Below are positions 1-9,376 of a stretch of 64,000 bases of DNA, piece by piece. The notes beneath the pieces are model-generated. The model was not told the origin of the DNA. It searched no databases and saw only the letters and a program-made list of their open reading frames with translations. How positions within the stretch are numbered: position 1 is the stretch's first letter; each line of letters begins with the position of its first letter. The translations under genes were made by a program, and so were the position numbers. Source of the stretch: Rhodohalobacter barkolensis (GTDB taxonomy: Bacteria; Bacteroidota; Rhodothermia; Balneolales; Balneolaceae); assembly GCF_002834295.1 (NCBI RefSeq), contig NZ_PISP01000003.1, positions 434,001 through 498,000 of the forward strand, given 5' to 3'.

Positions 1-242
1 GGGCTTTTTTATGCAGATTAGATTGCTCTAATAGAGGGTTGAAGGGCTCTCCCGACTACACTTACTTTTGCTCGTTTGCGATCGCTATTAAAAAAGCAGT
101 AAATAGTAAAGTACGGCGTACAATTTAACGTTCATGCAAGAGAAACCGAAAGTGGAGACATCCCAAACTTTTTTGTATATATAGTACAGGTTAACACTGT
201 TAATCTACCTCTTTTCTATTCAGAAAAATTTTACACTGATCC

Positions 243-1541
243 ATGACTGATTCTAAAAAATCCCGGAAAGTAGTTTTCATCAATGGCGGACGCACACCTT
301 TTCTTCGCGCCCAAACCGATTTCAAAAAATTTTCTGCCTACGATCTGGGACGTTTTGCCGTTACAGGACTCATCAATCAGACTAAACTGAACCCCAAACA
401 CATCGACCACCTCTTCTATGGAAATGTGATCCAGGATGTAAATACGAGCAATGTGGCACGGGAGGTTTCTCTTGCTTCGGGCCTGGGCGATCACATCCCG
501 GCAACGACCGTCTCCATGGCGTGTATCTCATCCAATGTAGCACTGACCTCCGCCATGAATTCCATCAGGCTGAGTCAAATCGATGGAGCCATTGTTGGCG
601 GTGTAGAAGTGATGAGCGATATCCCGATCCGGTTCAGAAAGAAATTCAGGCAGAAATTGCTGGAGACTCAGAAATACCGCAAACCCACCGATTGGTTTAA
701 ATTTTTTAAAGGCCTAAGACCGAGTGATCTGCTTCCGGAAATTCCATCCATATCTGAATTCTCTACCGGCGAAACGATGGGTGAAAGTTGTGATAAGATG
801 GCCGCCAAATATGGCGTAACCCGACGTGAACAGGATGAATTTGCTCTTCAATCTCATCACCGCGCGGACCAAGCTAAGGATCAACTTCGTGAAGAGATCT
901 ATCCGGTTTCTATTAAAAATGGAGAGAAATTAATTGACTCAGATAATGGGGTCCGGGGCGATACATCCATGGAAAAACTGGAGTCCCTTCGTCCCGCATT
1001 TATCAAACCGCATGGGACCGTTACCGCCGGAAATGCTTCATTTCTGACTGACGGAGCCTCCGCAGCTTTGGTGATGAGTGAGGAGAAAGCGCAAGAACGA
1101 GGGTACCAGCCGAAATCGATTTTACATTCTTACAGTTATGTGGCACAGCGACCCGGCGATGAGCTATTGATCGGCCCTGCATTTGCAGTCCCCAGAGTAC
1201 TGGACGAAATGAATTTAACCTTTGATGACATCGATGTTTTTGAATTTCATGAAGCGTTTGCGGGTCAAATGGTAACCGTGCTCAAAGCTCTGGCAAGTGA
1301 TGAGTTTGCCCAAAATCGTTTAAACCGGGATAAAAAGGTTGGAGAAGTTCCGGATGAAAAATTAAATGCCTGGGGTGGCTCACTTTCCATTGGTCACCCA
1401 TTTGCCGCAACCGGAATCCGATTGGTTACTACAGCCACAAACCGGCTCATCAAAGAGAATGGCAAATACGCTCTGATTGCAGCCTGCGCAGCCGGTGGTC
1501 AGGGGCATGCTATGATTATTGAACGGTATCCGGAAAAATGA
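243..1541 (+). CDS. fadI: acetyl-CoA C-acyltransferase (3-ketoacyl-CoA thiolase, FadI type)
   Basis: Last step of fatty-acid beta-oxidation: thiolytic cleavage of 3-ketoacyl-CoA to acetyl-CoA and a shortened acyl-CoA. The 432-residue protein has the thiolase hallmarks: the nucleophilic Cys near residue 94 in SMACISSN, the FHEAFAGQ His block near 340, GHPFAATG near 390, and the C-terminal CAAGGQGHAM with the second catalytic Cys. Its length matches FadI (about 436) better than FadA (about 390). The ATG is preceded by an A/T-rich leader with no strong Shine-Dalgarno, which is normal for Bacteroidota. It lies 207 bp upstream of a FadJ-like gene on the same strand, with a palindromic repeat between them. 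The two probably form one enzyme complex, as FadIJ does in Escherichia coli. The family call is firm; chain-length preference cannot be told. Confidence 0.93.
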   Translation: MTDSKKSRKVVFINGGRTPFLRAQTDFKKFSAYDLGRFAVTGLINQTKLNPKHIDHLFYGNVIQDVNTSNVAREVSLASGLGDHIPATTVSMACISSNVALTSAMNSIRLSQIDGAIVGGVEVMSDIPIRFRKKFRQKLLETQKYRKPTDWFKFFKGLRPSDLLPEIPSISEFSTGETMGESCDKMAAKYGVTRREQDEFALQSHHRADQAKDQLREEIYPVSIKNGEKLIDSDNGVRGDTSMEKLESLRPAFIKPHGTVTAGNASFLTDGASAALVMSEEKAQERGYQPKSILHSYSYVAQRPGDELLIGPAFAVPRVLDEMNLTFDDIDVFEFHEAFAGQMVTVLKALASDEFAQNRLNRDKKVGEVPDEKLNAWGGSLSIGHPFAATGIRLVTTATNRLIKENGKYALIAACAAGGQGHAMIIERYPEK

Positions 1542-1570
1542 TTACTAATGTTTATCTAGAATGAAAGTCA

Positions 1571-1724
1571 GACTTCCCCTCTTGAGAGGGGAAAAGTGAG
1601 TGATAATGGCGAAGCCGATTATCACGAGCAAGGGGTGTGTTCAGCACTTTGACCAAATAAAAAGTTATGATTTGCTGACGAGATTTTTAACACACCCCTA
1701 AATCCCCTCTCAAGAGGGGACTTT
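1571..1724. repeat. palindromic intergenic repeat with C-rich hairpin ends
   Basis: Both ends carry the self-complementary block CCCCTCTTGAGAGGGG or its inverse, and the right end reads AACACACCCCTAAATCCCC. Between them, near 1600-1626, is a second hairpin with arms GTGATAAT and ATTATCAC. The same outer ends with a different central hairpin recur at 12615-12745, and a related copy lies inside a kinase gene at 60722-60882. The element fills the gap between the two beta-oxidation genes, so it could modulate read-through. It looks like a non-autonomous repeat family and not a classical terminator, because no T-run follows. Confidence 0.8.
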
Positions 1725-1748
1725 TAAAATTTCAAAACCCATACACAC

Positions 1749-3866
1749 ATGAGCAGCCAAAAAATATTTGAGATCGAGAATAAAGAAGATGTTGCTATTA
1801 TCACGATGGACACTCCCGGGGAGAAAGTGAACAAGCTCAATGAAGCGTTGATTGATGAGATCTCCGATATTCTGGATCAGCTGGAGTCTGATGATTCCCT
1901 GAAAGGAGCTGTTCTTGTCAGCGGAAAGGATGGGAATTTTATTGCCGGTGCAGATATCGAGATGTTCAAAACGCGGGAGACTGCAGAGGAGCTTTCAGAA
2001 CTGAGCTGGACGGGCCATGAGATTTTGCTCCGAATCGAAAATCTGAAAAAGCCGTTTGTAGTGGGAATCAACGGATCGTGTATGGGTGGAGGAACTGAGC
2101 TGGCCCTGGCCAGTCACTACCGAATTGTCTCGGACGACAGCTCTACGAAAATCGGTCTTCCGGAGGTTCAACTCGGACTGCTGCCGGGAATGGGAGGAAC
2201 GCAGCGACTTCCAAGACTAATTGGGATTCAGAAATCCCTCACCTACATGCTGACGGGTAAAAACATGTATACCCATCAGGCCAAAAAAACCGGGTTTGCC
2301 AACGAGGTGGTTCACAAGCATGCTCTTGTTAAGGCCGGGATTAAAGCTGTACAGAAACTTTCTAATGGGAAGGCTAAGCAGCCTGATAAACGATCCTTTT
2401 TTGAAAAGATTCTCGAAGGAAATCCAATCGGCCGAAAGATCATTTTTAGTCAGGCCCGCAAACGCACCCACGGTCAGACCAAAGGGAACTATCCCGCTCC
2501 GCCCAAAATCATTGACAGCGTGGAGTTTGGGTTTAAAAACGGTTTAGAGAAGGGATTAAAAAATGAATCGCGATTATTTGGTGAGCTTGCGGTTACTCCC
2601 GAATCGAGGGCATTGGTTCAACTCTTCTTTGCGATGAATGATGCCAAAAAGAATCCGTTGAAAGATCAGGCAAAAGAAGTAGAACGTATCGGTGTATTGG
2701 GCGCCGGCCTGATGGGTTCAGGTATCGCAGAGGTGAGCGTTGACAACGGATATCATGTTTGGCTGAAAGACCAAACAGTGGAAAATGCAGCGAAAGGAGA
2801 AGCTGAGATTCTGAAAAATCTCGACAAGAAAGTGAGCAAGCATATCCTTTCAAGGTTTGAACGGGATGAAATCGCCAGCCTGATTCACCCGACCGAAACC
2901 TACAATGGATTTGAACACATTGACCTGGTGATTGAAGCCGTTTTCGAAGATCTCGACCTGAAACAGAGTATTGTCGAGGAGATTGAAAACCATGGTTCGA
3001 AGGATATCATATTCGCCTCCAACACATCATCCCTTCCGATTACAGATATTGCTGCTAAAGCAGACCGACCGGAGAATATCATCGGGATGCACTATTTTTC
3101 CCCCGTTCAAAAAATGCCGCTCCTGGAAATCATCAAAACCGAAAAAACGGATGATTGGGTCACGGCTACCGCGTACGAGGTTGGACTCAATCAGGGCAAA
3201 ACGGTGATTGTAGTGAATGATGGCCCCGGATTTTATACCACCCGAATCTTGGCTCCATTTATGAATGAAGCGCTCTTACTGCTTGAAGAGGGTGCCAAAA
3301 TTGAGGATCTGGACAAGGCGATGAAACAGTTTGGCTTCCCGGTCGGACCGGTGGCTCTTTTTGATGAGGTAGGAATCGATGTTGGCGCACATGTCGCGGA
3401 AGTGCTCAGTGATAAGTTTGAATCCCGCGGCGCAAAAACCAGCAAGAAGGCGAAAGAGCTTGTGGATGCCGGCTATAAGGGCCGCAAGAACAAAAAAGGA
3501 TTTTACACTTACGAAGACGGCTCGAAAAAGAAAGAAGTGAATCGTGAGATTTATGGATTCTTTGGCGGACAGGACCGAAAATCAATTGACCAAAATGAAA
3601 TTCAGAAACGTCTTGCACTGGTGATGGTGAACGAGGCTGTGCTTTGCCTTCAGGAAGGAATTCTGGAGAGTCCGACAGACGGTGATCTCGGCGCTATCAT
3701 GGGGTTGGGCTTCCCGCCATTTTTGGGAGGACCTTTCCGGTATATTGACAGAGAAACTCCTGCGAAAATGGTTGAGCGTATGGAGAAGCTTCAAAGCAAA
3801 CATGGGGATCGATTTAAGCCGGCAGACTTGTTAAGAGATAAGATTGGTAATCGTTTTCATAGCTAA
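1749..3866 (+). CDS. fadJ: 3-hydroxyacyl-CoA dehydrogenase / enoyl-CoA hydratase (FadJ type)
   Basis: Multifunctional beta-oxidation enzyme: an N-terminal enoyl-CoA hydratase hydrates the trans-enoyl-CoA and a C-terminal dehydrogenase oxidises the 3-hydroxyacyl-CoA with NAD. Residues 1-200 are a crotonase fold with the oxyanion-hole block NGSCMGGGTELALA and the catalytic region LPEVQLGLLPGMGGTQ. The Rossmann motif IGVLGAGLMGSGIAEV lies near 315. SNTSSLPI and the catalytic His of GMHYFSPV lie near 423-447, followed by the two dehydrogenase C-terminal domains. The length of 705 is that of FadJ (714). It is downstream of the thiolase gene and very likely co-functional with it. Confidence 0.94.
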   Translation: MSSQKIFEIENKEDVAIITMDTPGEKVNKLNEALIDEISDILDQLESDDSLKGAVLVSGKDGNFIAGADIEMFKTRETAEELSELSWTGHEILLRIENLKKPFVVGINGSCMGGGTELALASHYRIVSDDSSTKIGLPEVQLGLLPGMGGTQRLPRLIGIQKSLTYMLTGKNMYTHQAKKTGFANEVVHKHALVKAGIKAVQKLSNGKAKQPDKRSFFEKILEGNPIGRKIIFSQARKRTHGQTKGNYPAPPKIIDSVEFGFKNGLEKGLKNESRLFGELAVTPESRALVQLFFAMNDAKKNPLKDQAKEVERIGVLGAGLMGSGIAEVSVDNGYHVWLKDQTVENAAKGEAEILKNLDKKVSKHILSRFERDEIASLIHPTETYNGFEHIDLVIEAVFEDLDLKQSIVEEIENHGSKDIIFASNTSSLPITDIAAKADRPENIIGMHYFSPVQKMPLLEIIKTEKTDDWVTATAYEVGLNQGKTVIVVNDGPGFYTTRILAPFMNEALLLLEEGAKIEDLDKAMKQFGFPVGPVALFDEVGIDVGAHVAEVLSDKFESRGAKTSKKAKELVDAGYKGRKNKKGFYTYEDGSKKKEVNREIYGFFGGQDRKSIDQNEIQKRLALVMVNEAVLCLQEGILESPTDGDLGAIMGLGFPPFLGGPFRYIDRETPAKMVERMEKLQSKHGDRFKPADLLRDKIGNRFHS

Positions 3867-3892
3867 GTAATTTTTAGATTTACAGACCTGAC

Positions 3893-3925
3893 AGACCTGA
3901 CAGGTTTTCGAAACCTGTCAGGTCT
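3893..3925. terminator. perfect 15-bp hairpin after fadJ
   Basis: The arms AGACCTGACAGGTTT and AAACCTGTCAGGTCT are exact reverse complements around a TCG loop, 26 bp after the fadJ stop. No long T-run follows, so it may be a repeat-derived bidirectional terminator or RNA-stabilising stem. Confidence 0.6.
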
Positions 3926-3959
3926 AATAACTACTCGATTTCATAAATAATCATTCATC

Positions 3960-4556
3960 ATGAAAGACTTTTGGAACAACCGATACTCGGATAGTGAGTA
4001 CGTGTACGGAAAACAACCCAATCTATTTTTCAAGCGAGCACTAGACAGAATGACACCCGGCAAGTTACTTCTTCCGGCCGAGGGTGAGGGAAGAAATGCA
4101 GTTTATGCCGCCAAGCAAGGATGGGATGTTTTTGCTTTCGACTATAGTGAAGAAGCCAAACAAAAAGCACTCGCTTTGGCATCAGAAAGTGGAGCGAACA
4201 TTCGCTACGAGGTCTCTTTTGCCGAGGATATCTTACTGCCTGAAAATGAGTACGATGCTGCCGCTTTAATCTTTGTTCATCTGCCAAAAGACGTTTTTAA
4301 ACCGTTTCTCAATAAAGTAATTAACAGTCTAAAAAGCGGTGGAATTCTCATATTGGAGCTCTATTCTGAAAAACAGCTTGGAAGAGAATCCGGCGGACCA
4401 AAATCAAAGGAGTTGCTTTTCGATTACGATGAGCTTCGATCGCTATTGAAAGGTGTGAATGTAGATCTGTTTGAGGAGAAAAAGGTTGAGTTGATAGAAG
4501 GAAAATATCATCACGGTGAGGCAGTTGTCATTCGCGGGATTGCAACCAAGAAATAG
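3960..4556 (+). CDS. class I SAM-dependent methyltransferase (TehB/TPMT-like)
   Basis: A 198-residue cytosolic methyltransferase. The start MKDFWNNRYSDSEYVYGKQPN is typical of the TehB/thiopurine-methyltransferase-like group. The SAM-binding motif I appears as LLPAEGEGRNAVYAA near residue 40, followed by the acidic end of strand 2 in VFAFDYSEEA. The DAAALIFVHLPKD block corresponds to motif IV. Relatives methylate tellurite, thiols or other small nucleophiles, but the substrate cannot be read from the sequence. It follows fadJ after a hairpin and is probably its own transcription unit. A REP-like cluster starts just after its stop. Confidence 0.8.
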   Translation: MKDFWNNRYSDSEYVYGKQPNLFFKRALDRMTPGKLLLPAEGEGRNAVYAAKQGWDVFAFDYSEEAKQKALALASESGANIRYEVSFAEDILLPENEYDAAALIFVHLPKDVFKPFLNKVINSLKSGGILILELYSEKQLGRESGGPKSKELLFDYDELRSLLKGVNVDLFEEKKVELIEGKYHHGEAVVIRGIATKK

Positions 4557-5390
4557 AGTTCCAGGAAAGCTTGTATTTGATGTCATTTCCCCTCCTTTCC
4601 AAGGAGGGCGCAGGAGTGGTTGAAGATTTCTGAAAAGAAATACACCATTATTATTTAGAACAATGACCCGGTTAAAAACACACGATGATATTCATTGATA
4701 GACAAATTCAATATTCCCAACAAAATAAGCCCTTCATATTGCGTACCTGACGGCACGCTTTTTAAAATGTTTCCTCATTTTATCTACCTATGTTTTGTCC
4801 CTAAGGGACAAGTTTTTAACACATAGGAAGAACTCAAAGTTTTTTTTGATTACGAAGGATTTGGTAACCATCCCATTGGGGACGGAATATGGGAAGAGCT
4901 CAAAAACCCAACACAATTCTTCATTCCGTAATGGATCCAGAAACTCGTATTGCGTACCTAAAGGCACGCTATTTTCAGATGACTCCTCTCTATTTCTACT
5001 ACCCATGTTTAGTCCCTACGGGACAAAGTTAAATTTAGATATCGAATGATCAGTCACATTTTTTATACCAAATCAGTGGGTTGAACACCACTTTAGTGCC
5101 GTCTTTCATAGTACAATGAATCCCGTATTCTCAAGAAATCCTTTCTTAGGATCGTCCCATTTGGGACGAAATATGGGTAGATTCCAAAAACCCAACACAA
5201 TTCCCCGTGCCGTTAGGTACGGAATAAGAAAGGCCGCAGAACGTTGAGCAGATGTTCATTCCTTCAGGAATTCACATACGTTCCGCGGCCTTGAGAAAAA
5301 ATCTTTTAACCGCTCCAAGTGGTTAGACGGATTATTCTTGATTTTTTGTCTATCCGTCTGACCGACTGTAGCGGTCTGACGGGGATTTAT
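4557..5390. repeat. intergenic cluster of REP-like palindromes
   Basis: No credible gene is present. A C-rich half-repeat (CCCCTCC, then AAGGAGGG) lies at about 4585-4625. Several palindromes of one family follow in both orientations. GTCCC-TAA-GGGAC near 4797 and GTCCC-TAC-GGGAC near 5012 follow CTACC(C/T)ATGTTT. The inverted form GTCCCATTTGGGAC then GAAATATGGGTAG sits at 5154-5181. Companion blocks GCGTACC-N-GGCACGC recur near 4741 and 4950. At 5229-5291 a long stem (AAGGCCGC with GCGGCCTT, and GAACGT with ACGTTC) encloses a smaller ATTCC/GGAAT hairpin. Short reading frames here are made of repeat sequence and were not called. Confidence 0.75.
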
Positions 5391-5555
5391 TCACTTCTCC
5401 AGTTTCTCAATTCTGCTTTCCAGATCATCCAGCTTTTGCTGAATTTGATGGAGCATATGGATGATAATCACGTGTGTTTTCTTGGCATCGATACCAACTA
5501 CACTCTCTTCACTCTGAATGGCGGATTCGATCTCTTCCAGTTCTTTTTTGGGTAT
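5391..5555 (-). CDS. small coiled-coil protein, function unknown
   Basis: A 54-residue product from the ATG at 5555 (MDLSIPKKELEEIESAIQ). The frame continues further upstream into a palindromic repeat, so the internal ATG is preferred. It is acidic, with heptad-like spacing in the C-terminal third (IQQKLDDLESRIEKLEK) that suggests a short coiled coil. No catalytic motif is visible. It sits between repeats and a rhodanese gene on the same strand. It may be a real small protein, since the composition is protein-like, but nothing else supports it. Confidence 0.45.
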   Translation of the reverse strand: MPKKELEEIESAIQSEESVVGIDAKKTHVIIIHMLHQIQQKLDDLESRIEKLEK

Positions 5556-5621
5556 GCTTAAATCCATTGTTTTATCTATCTGCTTTTGATTTCTGTTCAA
5601 CCCGTTATACCGCTTAAGACG

Positions 5622-5656
5622 TACTCGTGGCACGCCTCAAAGTCGTGCCACGAGTG
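5622..5656. repeat. inverted repeat (12-bp arms)
   Basis: ACTCGTGGCACG and CGTGCCACGAGT are exact reverse complements around a 9-base loop. It lies between the rhodanese gene and the small coiled-coil gene and could end transcription from either side. No T-run follows. Confidence 0.55.
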
Positions 5657-5710
5657 TCCTAATAATATATCCGGCTGACCGCGGGTAGCAATCTGACGGA
5701 GCGTTGAGTA

Positions 5711-6100
5711 TTACTCGGTATCTAATCCATTTCGAGCCAGGTCATCGAATCCGCCGACGTTGTAGACATTTTCGAACCCTTTGCTTTTCATGAGTCGGGC
5801 GGCCTGTCCGCTTCGATTTCCTGATCGGCAATAGAGGTAGTAGGTTTTGTCTTTATCGAGAGAGTCCACTTTGTTGTGAAACTCACCGGCGTTAAAATCA
5901 ATCAGCTCATCGGCTAATTTCAGGTGGCCTTCGTCATACTCCATTTTAGAGCGGACATCAATCACCACACCTCTCTCCTCTTCTACTTTCTCTTTGAACT
6001 CCTGGGCACTGATATCAATGCCATTCGATCGAGATAAAAAACTAAACATGATCATTCCTGTTATTATGATTCCAATTGTTACGATTAATATTCTTTGCAT
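5711..6100 (-). CDS. membrane-anchored single-domain rhodanese
   Basis: A 129-residue protein with an N-terminal hydrophobic segment (residues 3-23, no cleavage motif evident) and then one rhodanese domain. The active-site loop CRSGNRSG near residue 92 has the catalytic Cys and the six-residue loop expected for a sulfurtransferase. The IDVRSKMEYDEGHL strand-helix block and the C-terminal YNVGGFDDL are also typical. It probably handles persulfide sulfur at the outer face of the inner membrane. It is the last gene of a sulfur-related stretch on the minus strand, about 70 bp downstream of an MFS gene. Confidence 0.88.
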   Translation of the reverse strand: MQRILIVTIGIIITGMIMFSFLSRSNGIDISAQEFKEKVEEERGVVIDVRSKMEYDEGHLKLADELIDFNAGEFHNKVDSLDKDKTYYLYCRSGNRSGQAARLMKSKGFENVYNVGGFDDLARNGLDTE

Positions 6101-6172
6101 AAATTTCTTTTAGCAGTTGATTAAACTTCCTGCTCCTTAAGAACTTTGCCAATCAAATCCATTTAATACTCA

Positions 6173-7411
6173 TCATCCTTCAGCAGACTTAATCGGTCTG
6201 TTCAATTTGTTCATTCCAAAGGCAATAAAGCCCGCAGACATCAAACTGATAACTCCGGTAACGGTTATGGCCAGTGAGAGATTAAATGCATCCGCAATTA
6301 CACCGGTTACAACAGCACCTACCGCATATCCGCCATCTCTCCAAAGCCTGTACACTCCAACACTTTCGGCACGATCCTGCGGATGAACCAGATCGGCTAC
6401 TGCCGCGATAAATGTAGGATAAACCATCGCTGTTCCGATTCCAAGAAGGGCCGCAACCACCAGAAATTGATAAAATCCGGTCAACATTTGAAAAATAAGC
6501 AAGCTCACGGCCTGAACAAGCATCCCGGCTACCAACATCTGCTTCCTCCCGGTGTAATCCGAAAGTTTTCCTGTTGCGACCTGAAAAATCCCCCAGAAAG
6601 CAGGATAGATAGCTGTAACCACTCCGATCTGAGCCATATTCAGATCAGCTGCAGCCAGAAACAGCGGGAATGCTCCCCAAGCCATTCCATCCTTCAGGTT
6701 GGTGGCCATTCCGCCCTGTGATACAGCAAACAAATTTCGGTCGGCAAACGATGCCTTCCAGAAAAGACTGCCCTCACTCTTCTTGGTTTTAGCTCCTTTT
6801 GCTTCCAGATTCACCCACGGCTCGGTGTCAATCACTAATACGATCGACATAATCAACCCAATGACTGCCATTCCGATACCGAGATAGAACGGATACGGTC
6901 TTAGTCCAAACTCGGAAGCGATCCAACCTGTCAAAAAGGCGACGACTCCAACGGCCAGATAGCCCGCAAATTCATTCAAACCCATCGCAAGACCGCGGTC
7001 TTTCTTACCGGCAATGTCGATTTTCATAATCACATTGGCCGACCACGCCAGTCCCTGGTTTATCCCGAGCAGCACATTGGCCAGAATAATCCAGTTCCAG
7101 CTTCCCGCAAACATCAATATAAATGGAACCGGAAGACCGAAAAGCCAGCCCACTATAAGCATCTTCTTCCGGCCGTACTGCTGTGCAAATCGTCCGGCAA
7201 AATAGTTCGATGCTGCCTTGGTAATTCCAAATACAACAATGAACGAAAAGATCGCCGTGCGAGCTGCAATACCGAATTCTGTCTCTGCGATTTCAGGCAG
7301 TATGGTTCGCTCCAGGCCAACCATCCCCCCCACAAACGCATTGATCATAACCAGCAGAGAAAACTGCTTCCAGTTCTCTTTCAGACCGAGTTTGATGGTT
7401 TCAGTGTTCAT
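6173..7411 (-). CDS. MFS transporter
   Basis: A 412-residue integral membrane protein with about twelve hydrophobic segments in two halves. The motif-A-like loop RFAQQYGRKKMLIVGW lies near residue 75 and its second-half counterpart GKLSDYTGRKQMLVAG near 290, as in the major facilitator superfamily. It lies between an SLC13 gene and a rhodanese gene, so a sulfur-compound or related anion or metabolite substrate is plausible but is only inferred from context. A palindromic repeat half (about 7468-7500) lies in its upstream gap. Confidence 0.85.
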   Translation of the reverse strand: MNTETIKLGLKENWKQFSLLVMINAFVGGMVGLERTILPEIAETEFGIAARTAIFSFIVVFGITKAASNYFAGRFAQQYGRKKMLIVGWLFGLPVPFILMFAGSWNWIILANVLLGINQGLAWSANVIMKIDIAGKKDRGLAMGLNEFAGYLAVGVVAFLTGWIASEFGLRPYPFYLGIGMAVIGLIMSIVLVIDTEPWVNLEAKGAKTKKSEGSLFWKASFADRNLFAVSQGGMATNLKDGMAWGAFPLFLAAADLNMAQIGVVTAIYPAFWGIFQVATGKLSDYTGRKQMLVAGMLVQAVSLLIFQMLTGFYQFLVVAALLGIGTAMVYPTFIAAVADLVHPQDRAESVGVYRLWRDGGYAVGAVVTGVIADAFNLSLAITVTGVISLMSAGFIAFGMNKLNRPIKSAEG

Positions 7412-7467
7412 TTTCTACTTGGCATTTACCATAATTTGGTTTTTCCCAAACTGTATTTCTTTTCATC

Positions 7468-7500
7468 CCCCTGTCCCCCTTCAAAGGGAGAACTTAATAG
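7468..7500. repeat. C-rich palindromic repeat half-unit
   Basis: The reverse strand reads CTCCCTTTGAAGGGGGA followed by CAGGGGGATG. This matches the left end of the repeat at 12615 and of the copy inside the kinase gene at 60722. Confidence 0.6.
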
Positions 7501-7531
7501 CTCATTATGCATTACTGTTCTTTCTTCAATT

Positions 7532-9325
7532 TTAAAAGAAGGTGTAGTAAAAGAACAGTACCGATACCACCAGAAACACAATCGTCATTCCGCCTCCGGC
7601 TTTGAAGTAGTCTTTGGTTTTATATCCTCCGGCCGACATCATCAAAGCATTTACCTGATGCGTTGGCAGCACAAATGAGTTACCGGCATTAACAGCGGCA
7701 AGCAGTACCAATGGACGCGGATCCACACCGGCAAGGGCGCCAATGCCTACTACCAGCGGTGCCAATACCACCACGGCTCCTACATTCGACATCACCAGAG
7801 AAAATCCGGTTGAAAGTATTCCAACGGTAAACAGCAGCACCAACAGATGACTTCCCTCAATAACGCTCATTACATTTTCTGCCAGAAACTGGGCCGTGCC
7901 GCTGTTTTGCATGGCTGTACCAAGCGGAATCAAACCGACCAGCAGAAATACCACTTTCCACTCTATGGATTTGTATGCCTGCTGAATGGACATGACATTG
8001 GTCAGAACCATCATCACGGCGCCGGTCAGAAATGCGATAGAGATGGAAAATCCACTCATTGCCAATACAATAGCCAGCAGAAAACTTCCGGCGGCCTGCC
8101 AAGTTTTAGAAGGGTCCTTCATCTCGGCAGAAATCGGTGTAGTCACTATAAACGGATCACTGCTCTGTAGTTCTTTAATATTTTTCCATGTTCCGTATAT
8201 GATGAATGTGTCGCCTGCCTTAATTTTATGGTCTGAAAAATCATCATCAACGTTTTCCCCCTGGCTGAACAACATAATCGGCTCTACAGCATATCGCTTT
8301 CTCATAGAGAATTCCCGAATCGTTTGACCGACCAAATCTGAACGCGGCGGAACAATTACTTCCACAAATCCGGATTCTTCGGGATCTTCAATACTTTCAA
8401 AAATAATGTGATCTTCTGTTGCGCTTAATTTCTTGTCATCCGTAAAACGGTTCACATCATCCACTTCACCATAAAGCGCAACTACCTGTCCCTCTTTTAA
8501 AACCGTTTCGCGCCAGGGAGAGTACTGTGTATTATTTCCATCACGGAGAGCCAACAGGTTGATATTGTAATCGCTCCATATCCCACTCTGTTCTATCGTT
8601 TTTCCGGTCAGTTCGCAGTTGTTTTCAACCCGGAAATATCGGATATCCTTATTCAGGCTAAACGCCTCTATGATCTTCTCCTGTTCTGTTAATTTAGACT
8701 CGCCTTCAGTGCTCTCCTGAGGAAGAAAATATTTACCCAGCAGCACAAAAAAGAGAACAGCCGCAACCAAAAGCGCGATTCCCACCGGGGTTACTGCAAA
8801 CAGACCGTATGGATCCAGGTCTGCATTTGCCAATAGGTCGTTTGTCAAAATCAGGTGACCGGATCCTACCATGGTGAGCGTTCCACCAATAATCGCAGCG
8901 AAACCGATCGGCATGATCAGCACAGATGCTGATATTTTTGTTCGGCGGGAAATATCCATGATGCTGGGCAGGAACAGTGCCGCAGCTCCGATGTTCTGAA
9001 TCACTCCCGAGAGTGTTCCGACAGACAGCGAGAGCGAACCCAGAATGGATGATTTATTCGAACCAACCCGCTTCAAAAGCCATTTCGAAAATCGGGACAT
9101 CATGCCCGTTTTGGCCATTCCCTCACCAAGTATCATAACCGCAATCATTGCCACAACGGCATTACTCGAAAACCCTGCCAGCGCCTCATTTGTTGTTAAA
9201 ATCCCGGTCCAGCTGAGCGCCAGCATGGTAATGAGTGCAGTAACATCAATCCGTATAATTTCCGTAACCAGCATGAAGATGGTAAAGGCCATGATGGTCA
9301 ACACAATAATAATCTCTGTCTCCAT
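7532..9325 (-). CDS. SLC13 (DASS) family transporter with two TrkA-C domains
   Basis: A 597-residue inner-membrane transporter. N-terminal transmembrane segments (residues 1-200) are followed by a cytosolic region of about 180 residues with two RCK/TrkA-C-type domains (LTGKTIEQSGIW... and LVGQTIREFSMRKRY...). More transmembrane segments follow, ending with the SLC13 block GNSFVLPTHQVNALMM. Members with this layout import or export sulfate, and in sulfide-oxidising operons are suspected sulfite/sulfate exporters. It lies 51 bp downstream of a SulP permease gene on the same strand. The family is clear; the direction and substrate are inferred. Confidence 0.87.
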   Translation of the reverse strand: METEIIIVLTIMAFTIFMLVTEIIRIDVTALITMLALSWTGILTTNEALAGFSSNAVVAMIAVMILGEGMAKTGMMSRFSKWLLKRVGSNKSSILGSLSLSVGTLSGVIQNIGAAALFLPSIMDISRRTKISASVLIMPIGFAAIIGGTLTMVGSGHLILTNDLLANADLDPYGLFAVTPVGIALLVAAVLFFVLLGKYFLPQESTEGESKLTEQEKIIEAFSLNKDIRYFRVENNCELTGKTIEQSGIWSDYNINLLALRDGNNTQYSPWRETVLKEGQVVALYGEVDDVNRFTDDKKLSATEDHIIFESIEDPEESGFVEVIVPPRSDLVGQTIREFSMRKRYAVEPIMLFSQGENVDDDFSDHKIKAGDTFIIYGTWKNIKELQSSDPFIVTTPISAEMKDPSKTWQAAGSFLLAIVLAMSGFSISIAFLTGAVMMVLTNVMSIQQAYKSIEWKVVFLLVGLIPLGTAMQNSGTAQFLAENVMSVIEGSHLLVLLFTVGILSTGFSLVMSNVGAVVVLAPLVVGIGALAGVDPRPLVLLAAVNAGNSFVLPTHQVNALMMSAGGYKTKDYFKAGGGMTIVFLVVSVLFFYYTFF

Positions 9326-9376
9326 ATCTCTGAATAGTCTATTTGCTACATATTATTTCAGTATAAAAGCGGCTTG

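Noticed and set aside
4795-5049. An 84-codon frame in the first REP cluster
   Set aside because: It translates palindromic repeat sequence on a stretch that also reads open on the other strand; composition and context are those of repeats.
5319-5561. An 80-codon plus frame opposite the small coiled-coil gene
   Set aside because: It is antisense to the better candidate and begins inside an inverted repeat.
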